Source: Rhodospirillaceae bacterium
Lineage (GTDB): Bacteria; Pseudomonadota; Alphaproteobacteria; UBA6615
Assembly (NCBI GenBank): GCA_002724635.1
Contig: PBPM01000108.1
Span: 1-64,000 of the forward strand
Length of the DNA: 64,000 nucleotides
Direction of reading: 5' to 3'
The notes beneath the pieces are model-generated. The model ran no database searches and was not told the origin of the DNA. It saw only the letters and a list, made by a program, of their open reading frames with translations. Made by a program: the position numbers and the translations under genes. Shown piece after piece: positions 39,652 through 49,359 of this stretch; the stretch's first letter is position 1, and each line of letters starts with the position of its first letter.

Positions 39652-41661
39652 ATGGCACGCAACGAAGCCCAGGAAGAAGCGACCGACGAGCGTGAGGACA
39701 CGCCCGACGGTCCGCTGATGGACGGCTCGGTTCAGGGCGTCAAGAAGATGATCGCGCGGGGCAAGGAGCGCGGGTTTATCACCTATGATGAGTTGAACGA
39801 AACGCTGCCTCAGGAGCAAGTGTCTTCGGAGCAGATCGAGGACGTCCTCGCGCAGCTCTCGGAAATGGGCATCAACGTCGTCGAAGAAGAAGAGAAGGAT
39901 GACGGGAATGCCAAGCTGGCCGGCGACGGCGGGAAGCCGGCTGAGGCGGCGGCTGAAGAGACGAAGGAAAATGAAGCTGCTACGCCGGCAACCAAGGGTC
40001 GGGCGGGAACCGAGGATCTGGGCCGCACCGACGACCCGGTGCGCATGTATCTGCGTGAGATGGGCTCGGTCGAGCTCTTGTCGCGCGAGGGCGAGATCGC
40101 CATCGCCAAACGCATCGAGGCCGGCCGCGAGAAGATGATCGGCGCGATTTGCGAATCGCCGCTAACCATCCGGGCGATCATTGCTTGGCGCGATGCGCTG
40201 GAGAAGGAACAGATTCTGCTGCGCGACGTGATCGACCTCGACGCTACCCACAGCGGCGGCCCGGGCGAGGACAATTCGGCTAACGCTGTTGCTCAGGCGA
40301 ACGGTGCGAACGGGGCTGCCAATGGCGCGGCGAACGGCACGGATCCTAAGAAAGAAGACAACGACAACGACGATGAAGACGAGGGTGCAAACCTCTCCCT
40401 CGCGGCAATGGAGGCTAAGCTGAAGCCGGAAGTGCTCGGCCTCTTCGACACCATCGACAAGACTTACAAGAAGCTGCGCAAGCTGCAGGAACAGCGTCTC
40501 GCGGGCATGAAGAACAAGTCGAACCAGCTGTCGGCTGCACAGGAGAAACGCTACGGCAAGCTGCAGCGTGAGCTGGTCGAGTATATGGGGGAGGTGCGGC
40601 TAAACAACGGTCGCATCGAGGCACTGGTGGACGAGCTCTACGGGCTCAACCGCCGCCTAACCAGCTTCGAGGGCAAGCTGCTGCGCATGGCGCTCGACAG
40701 CGGTGTGTCGCGGACTGACTTCCTCGACGAGTATATGGGCAATGAGCTCGATCCACGCTGGGTTAGCCGGATTGGTCGCCTGAAGCGCAAGGGCTGGAAG
40801 AAATACGCTGATAAGAATGCCGACGAGATCCGCGCCATCCGCAAGGAGGTGATTGAGATCTCCGCGCGCGTGGGCCTGCCGATCTTCGAGCTGCGCCGGA
40901 TCGTCCAGACCGTCCAGCAGGGCGAGAAAGAGGCCGGCCGGGCCAAGAAGGAGATGGTCGAGGCGAACCTGCGCCTCGTGATCTCGATCGCTAAGAAATA
41001 CACAAATCGTGGCCTACAGTTCTTGGACCTGATCCAGGAGGGCAATATCGGCCTGATGAAGGCGGTCGATAAGTTCGAGTATCGCCGCGGCTACAAGTTC
41101 TCGACCTACGCTACTTGGTGGATTCGCCAGGCGATTACCCGCTCGATCGCCGACCAGGCGCGCACGATCCGCATCCCGGTGCATATGATCGAGACGATCA
41201 ACAAACTGGTACGCCCCTCGCGCCAGATGCTGCATGAGATCGGCCGCGAGCCGACTCCGGAGGAGCTCGCGGGGCGCCTGCACATGCCGCTGGAGAAGGT
41301 GCGCAAGGTCCTCAAGATCGCCAAGGAGCCGATCTCGCTAGAGACGCCGATCGGCGATGAGGAAGACTCACATCTCGGCGACTTCATCGAGGACAAGAAT
41401 GCCGTCCTGCCGGTCGATGCGGCGATCCAGTCGAACCTGCGCGAGACTACCACCCGGGTGCTGGCTTCGCTTACGCCGCGCGAGGAGCGCGTTCTGCGCA
41501 TGCGCTTCGGCATCGGCACGAACACCGACCACACGCTCGAGGAGGTCGGCCAGCAATTCTCGGTCACCCGCGAGCGTATCCGCCAGATCGAGGCGAAAGC
41601 ACTGCGGAAGCTCAAGCATCCCTCCCGCTCGCGCAAGCTGCGGAGCTTCCTCGACCAATAG
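39652..41661 (+). CDS. rpoD: RNA polymerase sigma-70 factor RpoD
   Basis: A 669-residue primary sigma factor: region 1.1 (about residues 25-80, [18 protein letters not shown]), regions 1.2-2 ([40 protein letters not shown] for -10 recognition), region 3 and region 4 ([26 protein letters not shown] for -35 recognition). Between 1.2 and 2 lies the non-conserved region, with a low-complexity Asn/Ala/Gly then Asp/Glu stretch (about 202-246). ATG 39652 has GAGGGA upstream; a TTG at 39601 would add 17 residues. It is downstream of dnaG in the usual order. Confidence 0.97.
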   Translation: MARNEAQEEATDEREDTPDGPLMDGSVQGVKKMIARGKERGFITYDELNETLPQEQVSSEQIEDVLAQLSEMGINVVEEEEKDDGNAKLAGDGGKPAEAAAEETKENEAATPATKGRAGTEDLGRTDDPVRMYLREMGSVELLSREGEIAIAKRIEAGREKMIGAICESPLTIRAIIAWRDALEKEQILLRDVIDLDATHSGGPGEDNSANAVAQANGANGAANGAANGTDPKKEDNDNDDEDEGANLSLAAMEAKLKPEVLGLFDTIDKTYKKLRKLQEQRLAGMKNKSNQLSAAQEKRYGKLQRELVEYMGEVRLNNGRIEALVDELYGLNRRLTSFEGKLLRMALDSGVSRTDFLDEYMGNELDPRWVSRIGRLKRKGWKKYADKNADEIRAIRKEVIEISARVGLPIFELRRIVQTVQQGEKEAGRAKKEMVEANLRLVISIAKKYTNRGLQFLDLIQEGNIGLMKAVDKFEYRRGYKFSTYATWWIRQAITRSIADQARTIRIPVHMIETINKLVRPSRQMLHEIGREPTPEELAGRLHMPLEKVRKVLKIAKEPISLETPIGDEEDSHLGDFIEDKNAVLPVDAAIQSNLRETTTRVLASLTPREERVLRMRFGIGTNTDHTLEEVGQQFSVTRERIRQIEAKALRKLKHPSRSRKLRSFLDQ

Positions 41662-41685
41662 GTCGGCGGCTGGACGACCCGAATA

Positions 41686-41716
41686 GAAAGGGCCATCGAT
41701 TTCACGGGCCTTTTTC
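41686..41716 (+). terminator. Terminator after rpoD
   Basis: AAGG(G)CC at 41688-41694 pairs with GGCCTT at 41707-41712 with one bulged G, and is followed by TTTT. It lies 25 bp past the rpoD stop and before the tRNA promoter region. The stem is short, so confidence is moderate. Confidence 0.6.
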
Positions 41717-41754
41717 GTGCGTATAGCTTCTCTGTTCGGCTCCCGCGCTTGTGC

Positions 41755-41760
41755 TATACG
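41755..41760 (+). promoter_or_regulatory. Likely -10 box of the tRNA gene
   Basis: TATACG lies 23 bases before the mature tRNA 5' end, giving a short leader that RNase P would remove. The -35 at the proper distance (CTGTTC, 41732-41737) is weak. Confidence 0.35.
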
Positions 41761-41783
41761 AGTGACCCGCGCCAAGGCGTGAT

Positions 41784-41860
41784 GGGCCCGTAGTTCAGTT
41801 GGTCAGAACGGACCGCTCATAACGGTCATGTCGCAGGTTCGAGTCCTGCCGGGCCCACCA
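41784..41860 (+). tRNA. tRNA with CAU anticodon (elongator Met or lysidine Ile2)
   Basis: A complete 77-base cloverleaf: acceptor GGGCCCG/CGGGCCC, D stem GTTC/GAAC, anticodon stem GACCG/CGGTC with loop CTCATAA (anticodon CAU), T stem GCAGG/CCTGC with loop TTCGAGT, and encoded CCA. It is not the initiator: positions 1 and 72 pair and the anticodon stem lacks the three G-C pairs. The GGGCCC acceptor is reminiscent of tRNA-Ile2, in which TilS changes C34 to lysidine, but elongator Met cannot be excluded by eye. Confidence 0.95.
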
Positions 41861-41899
41861 TTTTTCGCGCGTGTCCCTACGAATCCTGAGGATATCCGC

Positions 41900-42658
41900 T
41901 TGGAATTCCTGCCTGCTGATATCAATGCCACGGCTGCGGCCATGCTAATTGCTGCGACGGTCATCGGAGCGGCCATTTCCGGTGCCATGGGCGTTGGGGG
42001 CGGGATCATCCTTATCGCGGTGATGGCGAATTTCATGCCGGCTCCGGCGGTCGTGCCGGTCCACGGTGTCGTACAACTGGGCTCGAACGTCTTTCGCGGG
42101 ACGATCCAGCGCGCCCATATCGACTGGCGAACCTTCATCTGGTTCTTGCTCGGTAGCATCGTCGGCGTGGCCGTTGGCGGCAGCATCGTCGTTGCCCTGC
42201 CGGCGGATATCCTGCGAGCCGGGCTAGGGCTGTTCATCCTCTATACGGTGTGGGCGCCGAAGATGCGCTTCTCCAGCCAGAGCCGGCTGGCGGCGGTCGT
42301 CGTCGGCGTCGCGTCCAGCATCCTTACCATGTTCTTCGGTGCCACGGGGCCGTTCGTCTCGGCGCTCTTAAGCCGGCGCGGCTATACGCCCCAGAGACTG
42401 ATCGGTACCCATTCGGCCTTCATGGGTGCTCAGCATCTGCTCAAGATCATCGTCTTCGGGTTTCTGGGTTTTGCCTTCGCCGACTGGGTCTGGATGATCG
42501 TCTTGATGCTGCTAGCCTCGCTCGTGGGCACCTTGATCGGCAGCTTCGCGCTGGGGCACATGAGCGCGGGCACCTTCGCGAAAATCCTAAAAGGGATCCT
42601 GACTCTGCTCGCTGTCAACCTGCTGGCCATCGCTTTCGGGTTCTATTCGATTACATGA
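41900..42658 (+). CDS. TauE/SafE-family membrane transporter
   Basis: A 252-residue protein with about eight hydrophobic helices and the duplicated TauE/SafE pattern (GAAISGAMGVGGGIILI and, in the second half, SILTMFFGATGPFVSALL). Family members export sulfite or sulfoacetate-type anions. The start is uncertain: TTG 41900 has GAGGATATC 8 bases upstream and gives a sensible N-terminus; the ATG at 42 bases further is an alternative. Longer readings run into the tRNA. It begins only 40 bases after the tRNA with no terminator between, so it is probably on the tRNA transcript. Confidence 0.85.
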   Translation: MEFLPADINATAAAMLIAATVIGAAISGAMGVGGGIILIAVMANFMPAPAVVPVHGVVQLGSNVFRGTIQRAHIDWRTFIWFLLGSIVGVAVGGSIVVALPADILRAGLGLFILYTVWAPKMRFSSQSRLAAVVVGVASSILTMFFGATGPFVSALLSRRGYTPQRLIGTHSAFMGAQHLLKIIVFGFLGFAFADWVWMIVLMLLASLVGTLIGSFALGHMSAGTFAKILKGILTLLAVNLLAIAFGFYSIT

Positions 42659-42938
42659 CAAGCCCCGTAATCCGGATTGGTCCGGCATCCATGCCCTCTC
42701 CGTCATAAGCCATTGAATCCCCCGTCACTCGCCGCGGACAGCATTCGTGCTTAGGTCTCTTTCAGGTCGGACTATGCCTTCCGGCCCGAGCCGAAGAAGA
42801 GGTTTACCGACGTGCAGGCGATTTAGGCATACGCCACGGCTTTTCGTACGTGTAACGAGACCCTACCGGCGATCTGCCGCGTGTGTAGTTTTGTTTTTTC
42901 TATGCTAGCTTTTTCGTTATGGAAAATGCGTCTTGGCA

Positions 42939-44636
42939 ATGACTGATGTCCTGACCCAAAGCTACACCCACGGTACGTCCGACGTGCCGCTGATCGGCGA
43001 GACAATCGGCGAGCATTTCGACGCTGTGGCGGCCCGCTGGGCCGATCGGGACGCGCTATTGGTGCGCCACCAAGACATCTCGTGGACATGGGGCGAGCTC
43101 AAGGCGCGGGTCGACGACTTCGCAGCGGGGCTGATCGCGCTGGGGCTCCAACCGGGCAGCCGAATAGGCATCTGGTCGCTCAACAACGCCGAATGGGTAA
43201 TCACCCAGTTCGCGACGGCCAAGGCGGGGCTGGTGTTGGTCAACATCAACCCGGCCTACCGGTTGGCCGAGCTGGAATATGCGCTCAACAAGGTAGAATG
43301 TGAGGCGCTGATCACGGCGGCGCGTTTCAAGACCAGCGACTATGTAGGAATGATACGCGAACTCGCACCTGAGATCGACGGCGCGGAACCGGGCAAGCTG
43401 TCGTCGGCGAAGCTTCCGTATCTGAAGACCGTGATTCAGATCGGCGCGGACGATACTGCGGGTGTGCACCACTTCGAAAATGTTCTGGCAATGGGTGCTG
43501 CGAAGGGCCACGACGCCGTGACGGCGCTGGCGCCGACGCTCCAGTTCGACGACCCGATCAACATTCAGTTCACCTCGGGCACGACTGGTTCGCCCAAGGG
43601 CGCGACGCTCACCCACCACAACATCCTAAACAACGGCTACTTCATTGGCGAGGCGATGGCGCTTACCGAGGCCGACCGAATATGCATCCCGGTGCCGCTC
43701 TATCACTGCTTCGGGATGGTGCTGGGGAACCTCGCCTGCATGACACATGGTGCGGCGATGGTCTTTCCGTCGTACACCTTCGAACCTCTGGCGACGCTTG
43801 AGTGTGCGGCGGCCGAGCGCTGCACCGGGCTCTATGGGGTGCCGACCATGTTCATCGCGCAGCTCGAGCATTCGCAGTTCGCTGATTTCGACTTATCGAG
43901 CCTGCGCACCGGTATAATGGCGGGCTCGCCCTGCCCGGTGGAGGTGATGAAGCAGGTTATCGACAAGATGCACATGGACCAGGTTACTATCGCCTACGGC
44001 ATGACTGAGACGAGCCCTGTCTCGACCCAGACGTCCGTGGACGATCCTCTCGACCGGCGGGGGGGGACTGTGGGGCGCATCCACCCCCATCTAGAGGTGA
44101 AGATCGTTGACGAGGCGGGCCGGATCGTCGCCCCCGGTGAGACCGGCGAACTCTGCACCCGAGGCTACTCGGTGATGCGTGGCTACTGGAACGACGACGA
44201 CAAGACGGCCGAGAGCATTGACGCGGCAGGCTGGATGCACACCGGTGACCTCGCGACCATCGATGCAGAGGGTTATTTCAACATCGTCGGTCGTATCAAG
44301 GACATGGTGATCCGCGGCGGCGAGAACCTCTACCCGCGCGAGATCGAGGAGTTCCTGTACCGCCATCCCAAGGTGTCGGACGTGCAGATCTTCGGCGTGC
44401 CCGACGAGAAATACGGCGAGGAGCTCTGTGCCTGGATAAAGCTGGCAGAAGGCGAGGCCGCGACCGAGGACGAAATCCGAGACTTCTGTGAGGGCCATAT
44501 CACCCACCATAAGATTCCCCGCTACATCAGGTTTGTGGATGGCTTCCCGATGACGGTCACGGGCAAGGTTCAGAAGTTCGAGATGCGCTCGGCAATGGTC
44601 GTGGAGCTGGGGCTTGACGAGGCGAAGACGGCCTAG
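42939..44636 (+). CDS. AMP-binding acyl-CoA synthetase
   Basis: A 565-residue adenylate-forming enzyme: P-loop [18 protein letters not shown] (about residues 208-225), YGMTETSP, the hinge [21 protein letters not shown] (in parts) and the C-terminal catalytic Lys in TGKVQK. It resembles medium/long-chain fatty acyl-CoA synthetases of the FadD3/FadK-like group and activates a carboxylate to its CoA ester through an acyl-AMP. I chose ATG 42939; a TTG 6 bases upstream is equally possible. No fatty-acid genes lie beside it, so the substrate stays open. The 280-bp gap before it shows only a possible coding relic on the plus strand near 42757-42827. Confidence 0.92.
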   Translation: MTDVLTQSYTHGTSDVPLIGETIGEHFDAVAARWADRDALLVRHQDISWTWGELKARVDDFAAGLIALGLQPGSRIGIWSLNNAEWVITQFATAKAGLVLVNINPAYRLAELEYALNKVECEALITAARFKTSDYVGMIRELAPEIDGAEPGKLSSAKLPYLKTVIQIGADDTAGVHHFENVLAMGAAKGHDAVTALAPTLQFDDPINIQFTSGTTGSPKGATLTHHNILNNGYFIGEAMALTEADRICIPVPLYHCFGMVLGNLACMTHGAAMVFPSYTFEPLATLECAAAERCTGLYGVPTMFIAQLEHSQFADFDLSSLRTGIMAGSPCPVEVMKQVIDKMHMDQVTIAYGMTETSPVSTQTSVDDPLDRRGGTVGRIHPHLEVKIVDEAGRIVAPGETGELCTRGYSVMRGYWNDDDKTAESIDAAGWMHTGDLATIDAEGYFNIVGRIKDMVIRGGENLYPREIEEFLYRHPKVSDVQIFGVPDEKYGEELCAWIKLAEGEAATEDEIRDFCEGHITHHKIPRYIRFVDGFPMTVTGKVQKFEMRSAMVVELGLDEAKTA

Positions 44637-44815
44637 ATCCGCTCATTGCGCCTCTGCAATCACGTCATACTCGGCCTTGAATCAGGCATCTTTTTGTTCA
44701 GTGTCCGAGATGCATGGATCCAGTTCGCGCATGACGACTGTGGGTGGAACGCGGCCTGCGGGAAATTAGGTCAGACCTGCGACCAACCGGTTTCTTGCAG
44801 CGATCGAGTCTGTGC

Positions 44816-45469
44816 CTAGTTCCGTTCACCCATGTTCGGATGCGCTACATCGGGCTGTACGTAGGGTGCCTTCATCTCGTAGATGTCGTGGGTGCGGCAG
44901 TAGCACGGGCCGCCGAGGCGTCCAACCGGCTTCAGCGTGTGCGGGTTGACGTATTTGTCGTCGAGCATCAGGTCCTTGCGCACATGCCAGCGCAAGACAC
45001 GCCCGATCACTAGGTGGGTCTTCCATTCATCGCCGAACTCGAGCATCTGCTCGAAGGTGCACTCCATTGCCAACGGGCAGCCCTTGATGCGCGGCGCATC
45101 CACCAGGTCCGACGGCACCGTCTCTATACCGATCTCAGCGAACTCGTCCTGGCCGGGTGCGTAGTTGGCGGCGCTCGAATTCATATGATCTGCCCAGTCG
45201 TCGGTGACTGTGTGGATCACGTAGCCCCTTGTCGTCGAAATGTTCGCCGCGGTGTCCTTCAGTGCCTTATCCTTCTCGCCGACGGCGATTGTGATCAGGG
45301 GCGGGTAGTGGGACGCGATCGAGAAGAACGAGAAGGGCGCGAGGTTGGGCACGCCGTTCGCGTCGATCGAGCTGACCCAGGCGATGGGCCTGGGCACGAT
45401 AGATCCGATCAGCAGCCGGTAGCACTGCTGGTGGTCGATCTCCTCGGTGTCGAAAATATGGTAATCCAT
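44816..45469 (-). CDS. Flavin reductase-like (split-barrel FMN) protein
   Basis: A 217-residue flavin reductase-domain protein with the FMN-binding pattern PRPIAWVSSIDANGVPNLAPFSFF at residues 28-51 (shown in part by IAWVSS and NLAPFS). Members reduce FMN with NAD(P)H for two-component monooxygenases, or act as flavin-binding oxidoreductases. GGGAG precedes the ATG by 6 bases. It stands alone on its strand between an acyl-CoA synthetase and a hemerythrin gene. The LLM-type monooxygenase 11 kb away could be a user, but there is no direct evidence. Confidence 0.87.
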   Translation of the reverse strand: MDYHIFDTEEIDHQQCYRLLIGSIVPRPIAWVSSIDANGVPNLAPFSFFSIASHYPPLITIAVGEKDKALKDTAANISTTRGYVIHTVTDDWADHMNSSAANYAPGQDEFAEIGIETVPSDLVDAPRIKGCPLAMECTFEQMLEFGDEWKTHLVIGRVLRWHVRKDLMLDDKYVNPHTLKPVGRLGGPCYCRTHDIYEMKAPYVQPDVAHPNMGERN

Positions 45470-45622
45470 GACTTGTCTCCCGAAACGTCATCCCTACAAA
45501 GCCCGTTCGCTTGGCCGGAAGTAGGGCGGATTTGAAACCCGCCTCTTCGGCTCCGCTGTAGGGGCGAGTGTGCGACCCGCTTACTCTATGCATGTGCCGG
45601 CGGTTGGTGTAAGTCCGCCGTC

Positions 45623-46216
45623 ATGTCTAACACGTTCCCAGACACGCTCCCGCTGATCGGCCGCACGGCCCTACCCGTGCGCTTTGCGTTCCTACTGGCG
45701 GACTATCCGCGCGCCGTCTGGGAGGGGCACCCCAATAACGGTCAGTGGTGCCAGTTCTGGCTGCAGCGGCACCAGATGTTCCGCGACTTCTCCGAGGCGC
45801 TCACCGATGGCTGCACGCAGCTCGCCGACGCGAACGTCGAGGCTGCGGCGTTCCAAGAATGGTTCGTTCCGCGGGTGAATTTCTACTTCGGCGAGATCGA
45901 TACCCACCACAAGGTCGAGGAGTATCACTACTTCCCGGCACTGGCGCAAGCCGACGCTAGGATGGCGCGCGGGATCGAGCTTCTGGAGGGAGACCACCGG
46001 ACGGTACACGACCTGCTGCTGGCGGCCCACCAGGCGGTCGTGGCGCTGGGCACCGTCATCCGCGGTGCGCCGGCTGAGATAGCAGGGCCGGCACTGCGCG
46101 CTCGCGACGGACTTGCGGCGCTGGGCAGCGGGTTGGGGCGTCATCTCGACGACGAGGAAGACATCGTCGTGCCCCTGATCCTCGACCGGTCCGAGCCAGT
46201 GCTGGGGATCGGCTAG
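45623..46216 (+). CDS. Hemerythrin-domain (HHE) protein
   Basis: A 197-residue four-helix-bundle protein with His and acidic residues in the HHE pattern: His in FWLQRHQMF, HKVEEYHYFPAL, EGDHRTVHDLL and HLDDEEDIVVPLI. These would bind a di-iron centre as in hemerythrin-like oxygen, NO or iron-handling proteins. It is divergent from the flavin reductase gene and not linked to a known repair system. The ribosome site is weak. Confidence 0.85.
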   Translation: MSNTFPDTLPLIGRTALPVRFAFLLADYPRAVWEGHPNNGQWCQFWLQRHQMFRDFSEALTDGCTQLADANVEAAAFQEWFVPRVNFYFGEIDTHHKVEEYHYFPALAQADARMARGIELLEGDHRTVHDLLLAAHQAVVALGTVIRGAPAEIAGPALRARDGLAALGSGLGRHLDDEEDIVVPLILDRSEPVLGIG

Positions 46217-46446
46217 GCACTTGTAAACAACGTCATGCCGAGGCTTGACCCGGTTATTTTGCCGAACGGAGCAGGAGATACGCGTATCAAGTCCGCGCAT
46301 GACGATGAATTGAAGACCGTTCGGTGAGGCGGCAGCCTACTCCAGCCTGTTGCCAGAGTCTTATAGTGCTAAGCTATTGGCTGGGTGCGGAAAAGGCGCG
46401 CGTCCGGTGCTTGACTCGCCTGTTTTCACGCCGCAAAACTTTTTTC

Positions 46447-47202
46447 ATGAGTATGAATGATGGCGTGAAGACTGCAATCCGGACGGTTAATCTCTTTGAG
46501 GCATTCTCGCGCCGGAAGGGACCGATGACCCTGACCCAGATCGCGGAGGCCCTGTCGGCGCCGATCAGTAGCTGCCACGGCCTCGTCCGGACTCTCAGCG
46601 CGAAGGGTTATCTCTACACCTCCGAGCGAAACCGGGCGATCTATCCGACCAAGCGCCTGCTTGAAATCGCCAACACGATCGCCGCCCATGACGCTGTGCT
46701 CGAGAGCACCGTTCCTGTGCTCGAGACGTTGCGCGACGAGACCAACGAGACCATCCTGCTGGGCCGCCGCCAAGGCGAAACCATTCTCTATCTCGACGTG
46801 CTCGAGGGGCACCAGACGGTGCGTTATTCGGCGGGGGCGGGCGATATCAAGCCGATGCATTCAAGCGCCATGGGAAAGGCCTTTCTGGGGCGGCTAGATG
46901 CCGGCGAGCGTGCCGCGCTGGTGGCGCGCCTGCCGCTCGACCTTTACACGCCTAACACGATCACCGAGCGGGCGACTCTCGAGGCGGACTTGGCCGACGG
47001 CATCGCCAAGGGTTACTTCATCACGCGCGGTGAGAATGTCGTGGACGTAATGGGGCTGGCGACGACGGCTGACGTCTATGGAGAGATCATGGGCGTCGCG
47101 ATAGCCGGCCCGCTCATGCGAATGATGGTGGGAGAAGCGAAACTCGCTGCAATGCTCCTTTCGGCCAGGACGCGCCTCGAGACGCTGGGCGTCCGGTCTT
47201 GA
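46447..47202 (+). CDS. IclR-family transcriptional regulator
   Basis: A 251-residue regulator: N-terminal winged helix (AIRTVNLFEAFSRRKGPM, then LTQIAEALSAPISSCHGLVRTL in part) and the C-terminal effector domain (GRRQGETILYLDVLEG, SSAMGKAFLG). It usually controls adjacent catabolic genes in response to the substrate. I chose ATG 46447; an in-frame start at 46324 would add an unlikely leader. No strong ribosome site is seen. Its stop overlaps the start of the next gene, so regulator and enzymes form one operon. Confidence 0.9.
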   Translation: MSMNDGVKTAIRTVNLFEAFSRRKGPMTLTQIAEALSAPISSCHGLVRTLSAKGYLYTSERNRAIYPTKRLLEIANTIAAHDAVLESTVPVLETLRDETNETILLGRRQGETILYLDVLEGHQTVRYSAGAGDIKPMHSSAMGKAFLGRLDAGERAALVARLPLDLYTPNTITERATLEADLADGIAKGYFITRGENVVDVMGLATTADVYGEIMGVAIAGPLMRMMVGEAKLAAMLLSARTRLETLGVRS

Positions 47203-47750
47203 GCGGTGCTTTGCCAAAGCCAGACGCCGGGGCCCCCGCTTGGGCCGACGCGCTATACGACGTACTGGTGCGCCAGGACATTCGTCAGGTTGCCTATGTG
47301 CCCGATGCCGGCCATTCGCGGCTGATCGAGCGCTGCGAGGCCGATGCGAAAATCGCCGCGACCGTGCTCACCACCGAGGAAGACGGGATCGCGCTGCTCG
47401 CCGGCGCGTGGCTCGGTGGCGACCGCGGGATACTTTTGATGCAGTCGAGCGGCGTGGGCAACTGTGTCAACATGCTGACCCTGATCGAGAATTGCCGGAT
47501 GCCCTTAGTGGCGCTGATCACTATGCGCGGCGAGTGGGGTGAGTTCAATCCGTGGCAGGCGCGGATGGGACAGGCGACACCCGACGTGCTGACACGTATG
47601 GGCGTGCAGACGCATCGCGTGGACGATCCGGACGACGCGGCGCCAACGCTAGACGTCGCTATCCGTCAGTCCTTCGATGGTTCGCTCGCATCCGCCGTGC
47701 TGCTATCCCAGCGCCTCATCGGCCGCAAGGCCTTCAAGGAGGATCATTGA
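47199..47750 (+). CDS. Split TPP-dependent decarboxylase, alpha (PYR) subunit
   Basis: A 183-residue protein consisting only of the thiamine-diphosphate PYR domain: VPDAGHSRLIE, TTEEDGIALLAGAWLGG with the conserved Glu that activates the cofactor, and MQSSGVGNCVNML. This arrangement and these motifs resemble ComD, the alpha subunit of sulfopyruvate decarboxylase, and split phosphonopyruvate decarboxylases. The start is TTG at 47199, overlapping the IclR stop by 4 bases. The partner PP-domain gene follows at once. Together they should decarboxylate a 2-ketoacid to an aldehyde. Confidence 0.85.
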   Translation: MSGALPKPDAGAPAWADALYDVLVRQDIRQVAYVPDAGHSRLIERCEADAKIAATVLTTEEDGIALLAGAWLGGDRGILLMQSSGVGNCVNMLTLIENCRMPLVALITMRGEWGEFNPWQARMGQATPDVLTRMGVQTHRVDDPDDAAPTLDVAIRQSFDGSLASAVLLSQRLIGRKAFKEDH

Positions 47751-47751
47751 G

Positions 47752-48351
47752 ATGGCGGGTGACGGATCCGATAGACTAACCCTCGATCGCCGCGAGGCTG
47801 TGGCGCGGCTGCTTCAAAACCGGGGCGATCTTCTGGTCGTCGCCGGGCTGGGCTCCGCGACGTATGACTGCGCGGCCGCGGGTGATGATCCGCGAAACTT
47901 CTACCTCTGGGGTGCGATGGGTGGCACGGCCGCTATGGCACTGGGGCTCGCCAAGGCGCAGCCTGACCGGCCGGTGGCCGCGATCACCGGCGATGGCGAT
48001 ATGCTGATGGGGCTGGGCAGTCTTGCGACCATCGCCGCGGCCCGTCCGGCAAACCTTTCGGTGATAGCGCTCGATAACGAGGTCTATGGCGAGACGGGTG
48101 CCCAGCCAACGGCAACGGCCCGGGGCGTGAGCTTGGTTGATGTGGCGCGGGGCTGCGGCATCGAGGCGCTCGGGGATATCCGCGACATTAATGCACTGGG
48201 AACGCTCGCGGCCCGCATCCAGCGCTGCGAGGGCCCGCTGTTTGCGAATATCAAGATCGCGGTAGGCGAGCATCCCCGGGTGCTGCCAGCACGCGACGGA
48301 GCGTATCTGCGCGCGCGCTTCCGCGAGGCGGTGCTGGGCGCCGGCCCCTAG
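47752..48351 (+). CDS. Split TPP-dependent decarboxylase, beta (PP) subunit
   Basis: A 199-residue protein with only the diphosphate-binding domain of TPP enzymes: WGAMGGTAAMALGLA, the metal/TPP motif GDGDMLMGLGSL and its distal DNEVYGETG. It resembles ComE. AAGGAGG lies 9 bases before the ATG, among the best ribosome sites in the window, and the alpha gene ends 1 bp before the start. In the sulfopyruvate and phosphonopyruvate enzymes the product aldehyde is reduced, or cleaved to release sulfite or phosphate; a dehydrogenase gene follows 41 bp downstream. Confidence 0.85.
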   Translation: MAGDGSDRLTLDRREAVARLLQNRGDLLVVAGLGSATYDCAAAGDDPRNFYLWGAMGGTAAMALGLAKAQPDRPVAAITGDGDMLMGLGSLATIAAARPANLSVIALDNEVYGETGAQPTATARGVSLVDVARGCGIEALGDIRDINALGTLAARIQRCEGPLFANIKIAVGEHPRVLPARDGAYLRARFREAVLGAGP

Positions 48352-48392
48352 GGCTAGCGCCAAGATAAAGATACTTCAAGAGGGAGGGGAAG

Positions 48393-49277
48393 ATGGTAGA
48401 GAAAATCGGAATCCTAGGACTGGGACTCATCGGTAGCCTGACGGCCGAGATCCTGATGCCCGAGGGCTATGCGTGTGCGGCGGTCCGCCGCCCGAGCACA
48501 GAGAGATTCCCCGAGACCGGGGGCAAGCTGTTCGAGTCGGGCCGCGAACTGGCGGGATGGGCCGACGTGGTCATCTCCGTGCTGCCGAGCGTCGAGGCGT
48601 CACGCACTGCCTTGGAGGGGCCGGACGGGATCCTGGCGGGCGCCCATGAGGGGCTCACAATCATAGAGATGAACACCTTCTCGGTGGTCGAGAAGGAACG
48701 GGTGAAGACGCAGGTCGACGAGACGCTCGCGAAAATCATCGACTGCCCGATCAGCGGTACCCAACCGGTGATCCGGGCGGGCAATGGCGTGATCATGATG
48801 AGCGGTGAGGAGGCCCTGTGCGAGGCCGTTAAGCCGATGCTCGAGAAGGTCTGCCCGAAGACGTTCTACGTTGGCGAATACGGCACGGGTATCAAGTTGA
48901 AGCTGATGATCAACTTCATGGTCGGTGCGAACACGGTCGCGCTCGCCGAGGGCATGCTGTTTGGTGCGCAGATGGGCCTCGACCCGCAGCTTATGGTCGA
49001 CATCGTTGGCCCCAGCGCAGCCGGATCGACGGTTTTTGGTATGCGCGCGGGCATTATCAAGGACCGGGCCTGGCAGCCATGCGCCGGCCCCAGTAAGCTG
49101 CTATGGAAGGATCTCGATATCGTCGAGGAGCAGGCCGACGCGCTGGGTCTTTCGGCCCCGCTACTGCGGATTTGCAACAGCTATTATAAGAAGATAGAGA
49201 AGGCGGGTCGGCTCGAGGATGAGTGTGCTGTGGTCTACGAAATACTTGAAGACGAGATTGCACACGCCGCGGAATAG
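48393..49277 (+). CDS. NAD(P)-dependent beta-hydroxyacid dehydrogenase family
   Basis: A 294-residue enzyme of the 3-hydroxyisobutyrate dehydrogenase/tartronate-semialdehyde reductase family. It has the cofactor motif GILGLGLIGSLTAE (residues 6-19), DCPISGTQPVI in place of the family's substrate motif DAPVSGG, and the catalytic Lys in GTGIKLKLMINF. GGAGG is 5 bases before the ATG. It is the last gene of the IclR/TPP operon and would reduce the aldehyde or oxidise a related hydroxyacid; related enzymes include sulfolactaldehyde reductase. Substrate unproven. Confidence 0.87.
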   Translation: MVEKIGILGLGLIGSLTAEILMPEGYACAAVRRPSTERFPETGGKLFESGRELAGWADVVISVLPSVEASRTALEGPDGILAGAHEGLTIIEMNTFSVVEKERVKTQVDETLAKIIDCPISGTQPVIRAGNGVIMMSGEEALCEAVKPMLEKVCPKTFYVGEYGTGIKLKLMINFMVGANTVALAEGMLFGAQMGLDPQLMVDIVGPSAAGSTVFGMRAGIIKDRAWQPCAGPSKLLWKDLDIVEEQADALGLSAPLLRICNSYYKKIEKAGRLEDECAVVYEILEDEIAHAAE

Positions 49278-49359
49278 CGGAAGAGCGATTTTCCTCATGC
49301 AGAGCCTGCCGAAGCATTAAAAAGGGCCTAACGTCTCCTTCGACAGACTCGGGGTGAGT

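Noticed and set aside
41784-41860. Initiator tRNA-fMet
   Set aside because: The acceptor end is fully paired and the anticodon stem lacks the three consecutive G-C pairs of initiators.
41828-41899. Start of the TauE-like gene inside the tRNA
   Set aside because: An ATG there would be within the mature tRNA; TTG 41900 behind a good ribosome site is preferred.
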